The notes beneath the pieces are model-generated. The model was given only the letters and a program-made list of their open reading frames with translations. It made no database searches and was not told the DNA's origin. Positions 23,921 to 32,268 of a DNA stretch of 64,000 bases are shown here, piece by piece. The DNA lies in the NCBI GenBank assembly GCA_963573305.1, contig OY754336.1:682001-746000 (forward strand), written 5' to 3'. Numbering within the stretch: the first letter of the stretch is position 1; each line of letters starts with the position of its first letter. The stretch comes from Pyrrhosoma nymphula. Taxonomy: Eukaryota > Arthropoda > Insecta > Odonata > Coenagrionidae. The position numbers and the translations under genes were made by a program.

Positions 23921-24344
23921 TGTAAACTTAGTGGGTTCGCCGGAGATTCGCTGAGGGAACGCGAAGGGAGGATTTAGGGAAAGAAGCAACCCAGATCATT
24001 TTAACTACATTTATTACACCGCAAGTTACATCCGTACACCACGGCCCGTCAAATCATACTTCCCTCTTCCTTCGTTCTTCTTTTTCGTCGTTCAGGAAAA
24101 ACGCTAACTTGCGTTCCCACAGCAGCTTAGCCGGATGTCAAGTTGGAGGAGGAGGGGTATGGGAGGGTTGGGGAGGTTCTAAAGTTCGCTTGTTCTCGGC
24201 GGATGGAAAGGAGGAGGAAAGGGGAGGGAAGAGGGAGAAATTCATATTGCAAGAGTGTTGCATTCCAGGCAAGGAGGGAGAGAACTCTCTAGGCATGGGA
24301 ACAGCAAGGTTGCTAGAATGAGAAGGAAGCCGTGCACACTTACA
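23921..24344 (-). repeat. 3' LTR (424 bp)
   Basis: Bounded by TGTAAACTTA at the left and CACTTACA at the right of the plus-strand text (TG...CA). It is nearly identical to 31,844-32,264. On the element strand it carries one AATAAA (24,010-24,015), which would serve as its poly(A) signal, late in the LTR. A purine-rich block (GGAGGAGGAAAGGGG on the plus strand) fills its middle, and no obvious TATA box is visible. Confidence 0.95.
24010..24015 (-). promoter_or_regulatory. Poly(A) signal AATAAA in the 3' LTR
   Basis: AATAAA on the element strand, about 90 nt before the LTR end; the same hexamer is at 31,933-31,938 in the 5' LTR. In LTR elements this marks the end of the R region. The assignment follows from position only. 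Confidence 0.55.
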
Positions 24345-24372
24345 TCACTCCCCCCCCCCCCCCCCCCACAAA
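24345..24372 (-). other. Polypurine tract before the 3' LTR, with an 18-G run
   Basis: On the element strand the sequence directly before the 3' LTR is a purine-rich run containing 18 consecutive G (24,350-24,367), then AGTGA, then the LTR. Plus-strand DNA synthesis is normally primed from such a tract. The G run is unusually long and may have expanded, or its length may be uncertain in the assembly. Confidence 0.75.
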
Positions 24373-24914
24373 AGAAAAATTGAACAACGTGAAATTTTTC
24401 CCAACCAGAACCATACTGCGAACATCACTACACAACCCAAAAATCATAAAACCTAATTATAACAGCTGTTTTCCAATTTCATTTAGTCCAAAGTTCGTTT
24501 ATATCACTTCAAAATAAGAATTTTAAGAAATATATAAGAAATGAGACATAACTGTAACAGAGTTGAAATGACAATTATCAAAGGAAGAAATCAACCCTCA
24601 CAACCATAATAATATCCCATCAAAACCAAAATCAACATCACAAAGAAAGAGACTCTTAAACTGCCCCTTTAGGCGCAATGCCAAGGAGAGGGCTTGTCCC
24701 TGCGTCTTTCAGTAGGCGTGACCCAATGTGCGTTTACATTCCATTGATAAAAAACCACAAGGGCGCACCTCCACAACATACTCTAACCAAGAAAACTTTA
24801 ACATACATGAGTGAATACCACCATAAAATTGAAATAGAACTCATCAGCGTCTCCTCGTAATTACCAATTCCACCGATAATCCCTTACACAACCCTATTGT
24901 CAACCTGCCCTTTC
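24373..24914. other. Region between env and the polypurine tract
   Basis: About 540 bp inside the element, downstream of the env stop in element orientation, with only short frames (60-61 codons on the plus strand). It is AT-rich and probably 3' untranslated sequence of the element. Confidence 0.6.
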
Positions 24915-25850
24915 CTACGTGGGCACCGTATACGTCGTCTCGTTGATTTCCTCCGGTGATACACGCACACGAACATTCTCAGCCACAATTACTTCCGTCT
25001 GAACGACGTGCGCGCCCATCTTTCGAATTGCTTGTACCACCCTAAACCTATGGCATAACAGTAATGCGACTATCGAAAGGACTAAGAAAACTATGACTTC
25101 AAGCCCAGCGTAATAGTGTGGGCGCGGGCTAGCCCCTTTCCCTTCTGCAGTTCTCCTAAGGATACGCTCCAAATTTACCCTGCCCTGAAAATGATGCAGT
25201 TCTTTATCCAATTCGTCCTTCAAATTTTCTAGGGTCACTCCTTCGCCCAAATCGAGAACTCCCGGGCTAAAATTTCTGCTAGTGTCAACCAAATCAATCC
25301 CAGGCATAACGATTTCCGAAAAACTTTCATTGAACGTAGTGCTTCCGTGAGTGCTCGAAAGTAGTTTGAAGTTAGTACTTAAGATGTCGCAATGACTTGA
25401 ATTCCGTAGTAACCCACTGCCTGATATTGTCATAGTAATAGGTCGCTCTACACCAGTAGACTTCCTGCACAAAAGCGTAATGCGGGTTTTCTGCGCAAGT
25501 GAAAATAGCCAACCAGACCACACGCGCTTGAAGAAGGGTTGGTGCGGATTAAAGACATCTCGCGAGCAATTTGAAGGGTCCCCGGAAATAAACAGACTAT
25601 ACTCGCAAACCGATTGACCTCCCGTAAGTAACACAAAGCTTGAAGGACATACAACAATCGGGTCCGTTTTGCATTCCTTCAGACTATCATCTTCCAGGAC
25701 AGCAAAATTGTTCCTGTCCATACTTATCACGAGGGTTTTCCCCAGATTCCATCCAACAAATTTGCCCAACTCCCTATGATACACTGGATAACTATGAATT
25801 TTATATCTTTCAAACGTACCTACTATCTCTATTTCCCAACGGCACATCAA
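24915..25850 (-). pseudogene. Env, C-terminal part with transmembrane anchor
   Basis: An open frame of 311 codons continuing the envelope protein in a different frame from its N-terminal part (the junction lies in 25,810-25,850). It is Cys-containing with several N-glycosylation sequons (for example NCS and NSS). A hydrophobic segment at residues about 248-266 (VIVFLVLSIVALLLC) would anchor the protein, leaving a cytoplasmic tail of about 43 residues. Errantivirus Env proteins are related to baculovirus F-type fusion proteins, and the layout here fits. The frame break relative to the signal-peptide part means this copy cannot give a full Env without further changes. Confidence 0.85.
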
Positions 25851-26760
25851 TAATAATACGCAACTGGTGTCCTAGCACGATGGCCGCTACTCTAACCATC
25901 TCATAATATATATACAAGGAATTGCTATCGCAGGGGGTTATCATGTAAAGGGGTAATTTGATTTGATTCCTAATCCTCTGTAACAATGAAACCAACATAT
26001 GGGGGGGTACCAACACACTGCTCAGTTTACTATGTACGCTGCTTTCCAGCGCCTGTCGGAGGTTCACCAAATCCACGCGCGCATTGACTAGCGCGTGGTC
26101 TATTTGCCGCAATCTATATTCTTCCTTAATTGATTCACTCATTTGTCTGGTGCACGAAGCTAATCTCTCCGAAAAGTTAACGGTTTTATTCTTGAAAACC
26201 AATAAATCCGACATAATTCCCCGAATGAACTTAGTGTTATTGGTTATCATCTCTTCTAAATTCCCCACTAGAAACAGTTGGTTCTCCAATTCCGATCTCA
26301 TACTACCGCTCGCTCTTTCAACCGCCGTAATTCTTCGGTGGATACCATCTAGGTCCCCCTGGTCCAATGTCCCGAAAACTGTTTTCAACAGGGTACCCCC
26401 CGCGTTAATCCACCCTCTTTTTACTCTTTTTCTTTCCACTAAGTCAACCAGAGTCTCAAGTTCCTCCCTTACTCTATCGTATTCTGTCGCCATTTTCCTC
26501 AGGACCTGAAAATACCCTTCACTGGGCCGCTCAGCAGCCCCTCGTTCGGCGGAAAAATTAGCGTCCGAGAACACGTTTAACAACATTATATATTCATTCC
26601 TTAATTCTAGCAAATCAAAATTAATCACAACACTCCAGGCATGCTCAGATATCACCACATCCCGTTGTCTCTCGAACAACACTCCATTATTTAAAGGAAA
26701 GACCTTAGGTTCGCCAGCAGCGACGAGGGCTACACACAACACACACCACACAAGCTCCAT
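25810..26760 (-). pseudogene. Env, N-terminal part with signal peptide and furin-type site
   Basis: I place the start at the ATG ending at 26,760 because it begins a typical signal peptide (MELVWCVLCVALVAAG). The open frame runs 47 codons further upstream without a better start. Residues 112-115 from this start are RVKR, a furin-type cleavage site, followed by GWINAGGTLLKTVFGTLD, which has the character of a fusion peptide as in F-type proteins. A helical, Leu-rich stretch follows. The frame closes at 25,810, while the downstream half of Env continues in another frame. In errantiviruses env is made from a spliced mRNA; I did not try to assign the donor or acceptor. Confidence 0.85.
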
Positions 26761-27250
26761 GCTGCTTACTGGGGGCGAGGACGTAAGTTGTAAGGGGGGA
26801 TGGGGCGGAAACCACCTCACTGGCCTGCCGTACAAGGGGCGGCGGCTCGAGGGTAGAAGCACGTGGAGCGATAGGGGATGTCTCGGCTGCCGTCTCATCA
26901 ACCACGAAGGCCGCGTCCTCCACGTTATCTCCGGCGGCCGGCAAGGTCGCCCGTGGAGCTATCGCAGCTGCCGTCTCGTCTACCGCGAAGGCCGCGTCCT
27001 CCGCGTTATCACTGGCGGCCGGCAAGGTCGCCCGTGAGCGACTCCGCAGAAGATACGGCGACCGCTCAGTTGTGTTTGTAGGCAGCGTGGGTTTCTTCGG
27101 TGTCTCTTTGGAGGTGTGGGCGACAGGTCTTCCTCTTCTTCGTCGAACTCGTTTCTTACTTCGGAATCCTCCGACGGTGTCGGGCGAGGCGAATTCCCGG
27201 CGTCGCGGCCGGGCAAAGGAGAAAGGGGACGGGAGGGGCGGGGTTTCCAC
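26705..27250 (-). pseudogene. Pol C-terminal tail in a shifted frame, with an 81-bp tandem duplication
   Basis: This 181-codon frame overlaps the 3' end of the integrase frame and the env leader. It contains a basic RGRP segment and SPYLLRSRS, similar to the Y-x-LR-S/P-R motif commonly seen at the end of Gypsy-type Pol, which suggests that the true pol tail moved into this frame by an indel at about 27,100-27,200. It then holds two copies of a 27-residue unit (each starting RATLPAA), the product of an 81-bp direct repeat at about 26,875-27,036. Whether the repeat was ever translated is uncertain. Confidence 0.5.
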
Positions 27251-28110
27251 TGTGCTGGCGGTGCACTCGTAGAGGGAATATCCGGCGCGATGGCTTCTGT
27301 CCAGTCATCTATACTCGCACTTAACGGAAATCGGCGGGGGCGCCCTCGCTTCCTCTCATTTTTAATAGCGTCTGCAAATTCCTTCGCTGTATTTCTCGTT
27401 CCGTGGTGAGGTTTCACACGATCCTTATGCACCACAATCGTGCGAAATCGCAACTGTAATCGCAAATTCGAATCATTGAGCACCTCTAATATTTGATAAG
27501 GCCCGGAAAATGGCTTATGAAATTTCCGAATCCTCCCTAATTTCAAGGACGGGTCACTCAAATATACGTATTGACCCTTCTTGTAGATTACGTCCTTACT
27601 CCCTTTATTATATTGAGCCGCCTGTTCCTCTAATGCCCGTTTATTATTGGTAAAGCACTTTTCCCAAATGTAGCGAAGTCTTCCTCTCAATTCTTGGGTA
27701 TACGCGTCGCCACTAGCATGCCCCTCTTCCCTCAAACAATGGAATGGTGTTACCATTTTTCGGCCATATATAACCTCATGCGGTGTAAATTTGACACTGC
27801 TATGGAAGTTGGTATTATAAGCTGCCACAGAAAAGGGTAACCACGCGTCCCAATCATTATCCCGGCTATTAATGTAGTGACTTATCATCTGAGATATGTA
27901 CTCTCTCACATCTACCGTTACAACTAGGATGGAGGGTGGACGTACGCAGTTTGTTATTCTTAGGAGTTTACACACGCCCTGAAACAATTCCGATTCAAAA
28001 TTCGTGCCCTGGTCCGAGGGGATGCAATCCGGAACTCCAAATTTCAAGAACCACCGCTTGACTAATGCGTCGGCTACGATTTCGGCTGTCTGTACGGGGA
28101 TAGGCACCAT
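26980..28110 (-). pseudogene. Integrase core and C-terminal region (Pol)
   Basis: A 376-codon frame. SDQGTNFES (residues 32-40) carries the second catalytic Asp of the DDE integrase. The block that should hold the third catalytic residue (HP..NG..ER pattern) is readable only in another frame across about 27,895-27,945; the main frame is open through it but reads unrelated residues. Conservation resumes at SQMISHYINSRDNDWDAWLP. A chromodomain-like or GPY/F-type module follows (KPFSGPYQIL, residues about 199-208), then an acidic, Pro-rich tail. The first catalytic Asp lies upstream in the preceding frame. Confidence 0.85.
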
Positions 28111-28165
28111 TTCTAAATAGCGGGAGAAGTGGTCGAGGATGGTCAGAATAAATCTATTACCACCT

Positions 28166-28507
28166 TCAGTGCGAGGGAGGGGCCCGACTGTCGATACTAA
28201 TGAAGGAAAATGGTGCCGCGGGTTCAGGGAGCTTCCCTAATGGCGCCTTGGATTTTCCATAGGGGCTACGCTGATTGCAAGGTATACAGCTCCTCACTAA
28301 TTCTCCGACATCACTTATCAGGGTGGGCCACCAGTATTGCTGTTGAATCCTCTTAACCGTCGGCTGCGCTCCCAAGTGACCACACAAGGCGTGCTCATGA
28401 TGCTGCCTTATTACTTTTTCCCTTAGGTCTGAAGGCACAATTATTTTCAATCCCTCGCGTGTTCGTCTACACAGATATACATCCTTCTCTTCAAAGTCTC
28501 GCTTCAA
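28166..28507 (-). pseudogene. Integrase zinc-binding domain and start of the core (Pol)
   Basis: A 113-codon frame with an H-x4-H (residues 39 and 44) and C-x2-C (residues 74 and 77) zinc-binding pattern, then SFISID, where Asp106 fits the first catalytic Asp. The frame is lost soon after: conserved sequence resumes in another frame, with an apparent 1-2 nt deletion at about 28,190. It connects upstream to the RNase H frame through a further frame change at about 28,500. Confidence 0.85.
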
Positions 28508-29177
28508 TTTCCACTCTAGGCACTATATCCGTCCGTTGGCACTCGGCTAATTCGTCTTTACCATCCACCTCCACTTTACGTACCTTCCGGCTCAACCCAT
28601 TCGCATTGAGGTGCAGTTTTCCCGGCTTGTGTGTCACCTCATATTCGTACTCGGAGAGTTTTAGCGTCCATCTCGTCAAACGGCTGTTCGGATCACGTAA
28701 ACTAAACATCCACCGAAGCGCTGCGTGGTCCGTTACAATTGTAAACTTACGTCCATATACGTAGCAACGGAAGTATTGCACCGCCCATACGACGGCCAGA
28801 AGCTCCTTCTCTGTCGTCGTGTAATTTATTTCCGCCGCTTGAAGTTGCCGCGATGCATAGGCGACGGGATGTTCCTCGCCGTCAACCTCCTGAGACAGCA
28901 CGGCGCCCACGGCGAAGTTACTCGCGTCGGTGGAAATGACGAACGGTTTTGAAAAATCAGGGTATGCGAGAACTGGACTACTAACTAAAACACTCTTCAG
29001 GGAGGTCAATGCTGACTCGCACTCAGGCGTCCACAAAAATGTAGTCCCTTTCTTGAGGAGACGTGTGAGGGGCCTAGCGATTTCCGCATAATTGTCGACG
29101 AATCGCCAATAGTAGTTGGCGAGCCCTAAAAACGACTGCACTTCTTTAGTATTTGACGGCGCTGGGAATTCCATCAC
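28491..29177 (-). pseudogene. Reverse transcriptase connection and RNase H (Pol)
   Basis: A 228-residue segment with the thumb/connection region (FLGLANYYWRFV) followed by RNase H motifs: TDAS (83-86), TEKEL (122-126) and TDH (149-151), which supply catalytic acidic residues. It is in the same frame as the RT segment upstream, but separated from it by TAA (29,292-29,294) and TAG (29,211-29,213). The TAG lies in a local duplication of a GACGGGGAGT-containing unit. Confidence 0.9.
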
Positions 29178-29291
29178 TGCACTGATCTTCGGACTTACTC
29201 CCCGTCCGGACTAGTCCGGTCTAACTCCCCGTCGATCAATTACGTGTCCCAAATATTTAACCCTTTCCTTTACAAAATGGCATTTTTCGAA

Positions 29292-30089
29292 TTATAGGGT
29301 CAGCCCTGCATCTCTCAGCCTCTCAAATACTTTCCGCAGCCTTTCAACGTGCTCCTCGAGGGTGGTACTAAAAATTATGACGTCATCTAGGTAAACAAGG
29401 CACTGAGTGGGCTTTAAACCCATCAAAACCCCGTCCATCATGCGCTGGAATGAACTAGGCGCGTTACGCAGCCCAAATGGCATACGCGTATATTCATATT
29501 GTCCCATTTCCACGTTGAATCCGGTCTTCTCTTGAGAGTCTGGGTGCATGGGAATTTGGTAATAACCATTTTTGAGGTCGATCGTGGAAAAATAGCGGCT
29601 CCTACCCAAATAGTCCAATGTTTCTGTAATATTAGGCAAAGGGTACACGTCCGGGGTAGTGACTGCATTAATGCCGCGAAAATCGACACAAAATCGGTAA
29701 CTTGCCTTTCCATCGATGGACTTCTTGGGAACGATCACCACAGGAGACGCCCAGGGACTCTTACTAGGGACTATTATTCCGGCATTTAGTTGCTCCTCTA
29801 TAAAGTCTTGGATTATTCCCTTTTGATGGTGAGGCACGCGGTAGGGCCGGCGATAGACCGGCGGGGCATTTCCCGTGGGAATCCGAGGCGAGGTAAGGGT
29901 CGTCGCCGGAGGCGACCCACTCTCCGTAAACAAGTCCTTATATTCCTCCAATAACGGAATCAGGGCCATCCTCTCCGATTCCCCCAAGTCCCTTAACTTT
30001 TCTTCAAAGCTTACCTCTTCCGTGAACGCATCCGCTACCCTAACATGCCTCGTTGCGCCCAGGAAATCGTCTCCGCCCGTTTCTTGCAC
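29292..30089 (-). pseudogene. Reverse transcriptase catalytic domain (Pol)
   Basis: A 265-codon frame containing the Gypsy RT palm: STIDLKNGYYQIP (Asp171), MPFGLRNAPSSFQRMM, and YLDD (233-236) carrying the paired catalytic Asp. The frame is open upstream of the nominal start, so the start shown is only the first Met. It ends with a premature TAA at 29,292-29,294 within conserved sequence (LTL), right before the FEKCHF-like segment, and the same frame continues into RNase H. Confidence 0.92.
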
Positions 30090-30103
30090 TTCGTGCAGCG
30101 TGG

Positions 30104-30376
30104 CTAATTTCGTCCCCTTCGCAGAGTGACTTCGTCCTGCCCAAAATTCTCTACCTTGAGGAGGATGGCACCATCTCGTAGGACCCTACACACGCTCCTT
30201 GCAACCGCACAGTTCTGAGCATCTATTGCTTCGGGCTCAGTTATATATTCTCTATCGGTAGGGACCCTCTCGGCGACCCCGACACACACTATTTTTTCAC
30301 TCCTAGGGGGAACTATCATTTCTTCCGATAACCGGATTGACACATCTTTCGTTTCTTCCACACACATAAATGACAT
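30104..30376 (-). pseudogene. Protease-RT linker segment (Pol)
   Basis: A 90-codon frame, in frame with the protease segment upstream but cut off from it by TAA (30,380-30,382). It has no catalytic motif; its position between protease and RT fits the linker of Gypsy Pol. The next segment (RT) lies in another frame, so an indel sits at about 30,090-30,130. Confidence 0.7.
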
Positions 30377-30379
30377 CTC

Positions 30380-31021
30380 TTAAATGACTTCAATGCTTCC
30401 AATCTTGGCGCCGTCACCTCTTTCCTCAAACTTATTACCTACATTCTTAGCACCCCGGAGTAAAATGGTGGCCCCGCCCAGCCTCATCGTCCTTTCACGC
30501 ACATTAATCACTGCGCTGTGCCTATTAAAAAAATCTAACTCTAAAATCCCTTGGTAACCGCCTAATGAATCTACTACTTGCATACTTAAACTACACACAA
30601 ACTCCCCTAATCCTAGAGCTACTACTTTCACACCATAATTCCACACAGACTTCCCTGAAATACCTTTAATTCGATATGGGGATTTTTGAAGATTCTCATA
30701 TCCACTCACTTCACTAGATATCAGGGACACTTGGGCACCGGTATCTACTAAGAGTTCACATTCCCTGCCATTTACCCTAGCTGCCACCACTAAATCCTGT
30801 ACCTGCCTGAAAGACTCACCACGCGGGAGGGTCAGGTTCACCAGGGCCCGGTTTGGGCGGCGTCTCCGGGCCCGCCGTCGTTTCCCGGTGCCCCTCGGGG
30901 CCCGCCGTCGTTTCCCGGTGTTCCTCGGAGGCATTGACGCGCAAGATGGTCCCGGCCTCCGCACGAATAACACCTCCGACCCCGTGGGCATTGCCGGGCA
31001 AGATGATCCGGGGAGTTGCAC
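30380..31021 (-). pseudogene. Aspartic protease segment (Pol)
   Basis: A 213-codon frame. An Arg-rich N-terminal part overlaps the end of gag. The protease active site is LLVDTGAQVSLISS (DTGA, residues 93-96), and GILELDFF fits the conserved C-terminal region of retropepsins. It overlaps gag by 184 bp in a different frame, the usual arrangement for ribosomal frameshifting between gag and pol in Gypsy elements, though I cannot point to a certain slippery site. It stops at TAA 30,380-30,382. Confidence 0.85.
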
Positions 31022-31773
31022 TCGTAGCAGCGACGCTCCGCGGGGGAGCGAAAAACGCGCCGAACCAGCGAAGGGGCTCTCGGGCTTCGGTCAGCCTCGC
31101 GGATCCGGACGGCTGTTTCGATGGCCGCGTCAAAGGTTGTCGGCATGGCCAACCGACACAGCCGGCCGAGCTCTCCGGGAAGACCCCTAAGGAAGGAGTC
31201 GAGGGCTCGTTGATCGGCTTCGTGCCGGATCGCGGAGGCCATCACCGGGCTGTCGGGGACCTCGTAGTTGTGAGAATTAGTGAGTCTCACACGGTCAGCG
31301 AAGGTCTCGATTTCTTCCCCCTGCCGCATCCTCATTACCGACAACAGTTCCCTATAGAACCGGGCGGTTAATTTTGGTCGGTACCTCCCGATTAAGCACT
31401 CCTTGAAGACGGGGTAGGCAGCTGCGTTACGACACTCTTCCTTACTGCGGCAAAATTCCGCTGCATCTCCGCTAAGCCGCACCCTGGCCGCCTTTAAAGT
31501 CTCCTCACTCGTCCATCCACTCAACTCAGCCACTTGCTCTACTCGGTCCAGGAAGGCCACGACATCCTCTCCTTGACGGCCGGAAAACACATCTATGCTG
31601 CCAATGAGCCCGAAATTCTTAGGAGGCGCCGTTGGAGTTGATATGGGAGGAGTACTAAGCCTCTCCTTCAATGCCTCATTCTCTCTCGTCAGCTGGATTA
31701 TTTTCTCCCCGAAATCGTCTATTACACTTTGTAATGGCACTTCGTGGCCCCCGAAACTGACGCGACTCGCCAT
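30838..31773 (-). CDS. Gag (capsid/nucleocapsid), intact frame
   Basis: A 311-codon frame beginning 71 bp after the 5' LTR in element orientation. A Gag-type capsid region (residues about 55-230, including DVFSG and the conserved RETROTRANS-GAG-like helices) is followed by two CCHC zinc knuckles, CYECNSPDHLARQC (249-262) and CYSCGGRDHLARQC (268-281), which bind RNA during packaging. Gly/Pro-rich repeats close the protein (GNDGGPRGAPGNDGGP). It is the only gene of the element without an obvious break. The protease frame overlaps its 3' end. Confidence 0.88.
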   Translation of the reverse strand: MASRVSFGGHEVPLQSVIDDFGEKIIQLTRENEALKERLSTPPISTPTAPPKNFGLIGSIDVFSGRQGEDVVAFLDRVEQVAELSGWTSEETLKAARVRLSGDAAEFCRSKEECRNAAAYPVFKECLIGRYRPKLTARFYRELLSVMRMRQGEEIETFADRVRLTNSHNYEVPDSPVMASAIRHEADQRALDSFLRGLPGELGRLCRLAMPTTFDAAIETAVRIREADRSPRAPSLVRRVFRSPAERRCYECNSPDHLARQCPRGRRCYSCGGRDHLARQCLRGTPGNDGGPRGAPGNDGGPGDAAQTGPW

Positions 31774-31824
31774 TATGTAGATCTCCCACGCGATATCAAC
31801 GATCTCCGGTATCTCTTGTTGGTA

Positions 31825-31842
31825 ATCCCACTTCTGACACCA
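31825..31842 (-). other. Primer binding site, complementary to tRNA-Leu 3' end
   Basis: One base after the 5' LTR, the element strand reads TGGTGTCAGAAGTGGGAT. It begins TGG, complementary to the CCA end, and the rest matches my recollection of the insect tRNA-Leu 3' end (TCCCACTTCTGACACCA). The tRNA assignment is from memory and should be compared with the host tRNA set. Confidence 0.7.
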
Positions 31843-31843
31843 C

Positions 31844-32264
31844 TGTAAACTTAGTGGGTTCGCCGGAGATTCGCTGAGGGAACGCGAAGGGAGGTTTTAG
31901 GGAAAGAAGCAACCCAGATCATTTTAACTACATTTATTACACCGCAAGTTACATCCGTACACCACGGCCCGTCAAATCATACTTCCCTCTTCCTTCGTTC
32001 TTTTTCGTCGTTCAGGAAAAACGCTAACTTGCGTTTCCACAGCAGCTTAGCCGGATGTCAAGTTGGAGGAGGAGGGGTATGGGAGGGTTGGGGAGGTTCT
32101 TAAGTTCACTTGCTCTCGGCGGATGGAAAAGAGGAGGAAAGGGGAGGGAAGAGGGAGAAATTCATATTGCAAGAGTGTTGCATTCCAGGAAAGGAGGGAG
32201 AGAACTCTCTAGGCATGGGAACAGCAAGGTTGCTAGAATGAGAAGGAAGCCGTGCACACTTACA
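31844..32264 (-). repeat. 5' LTR (421 bp)
   Basis: It matches the 3' LTR over its whole length, with about 7 substitutions and one 3-nt deletion in the TTCTTCTTTTTCG stretch. The ends are TG...CA. It is flanked on the outside by ATAC (32,265-32,268), the second copy of the target duplication. Confidence 0.95.
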
Positions 32265-32268
32265 ATAC

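Larger units (their letters stand above)
23921..32264 (-). mobile_element. Env-bearing Gypsy-type LTR retroelement (errantivirus-like provirus), 8.3 kb
   Basis: A complete provirus on the minus strand: 5' LTR at 31,844-32,264, tRNA primer site, gag, protease, reverse transcriptase, RNase H, integrase with a GPY/F-type module, env with a furin-type site and transmembrane anchor, polypurine tract, and 3' LTR at 23,921-24,344. Target duplication ATAC lies at 23,917-23,920 and 32,265-32,268. The LTRs begin TG and end CA, and differ at about 7 positions plus one 3-nt indel by my count. Gene order and the F-protein-like env place it with insect errantivirus-like Gypsy elements. Gag is open; pol is interrupted by at least three stops and several frame changes, and env by one frame change, so this copy cannot act alone. 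Confidence 0.93.

Noticed and set aside
30853..31371. 172-codon plus-strand frame
   Set aside because: It is antisense to the gag gene of the retroelement, whose zinc knuckles are unambiguous.
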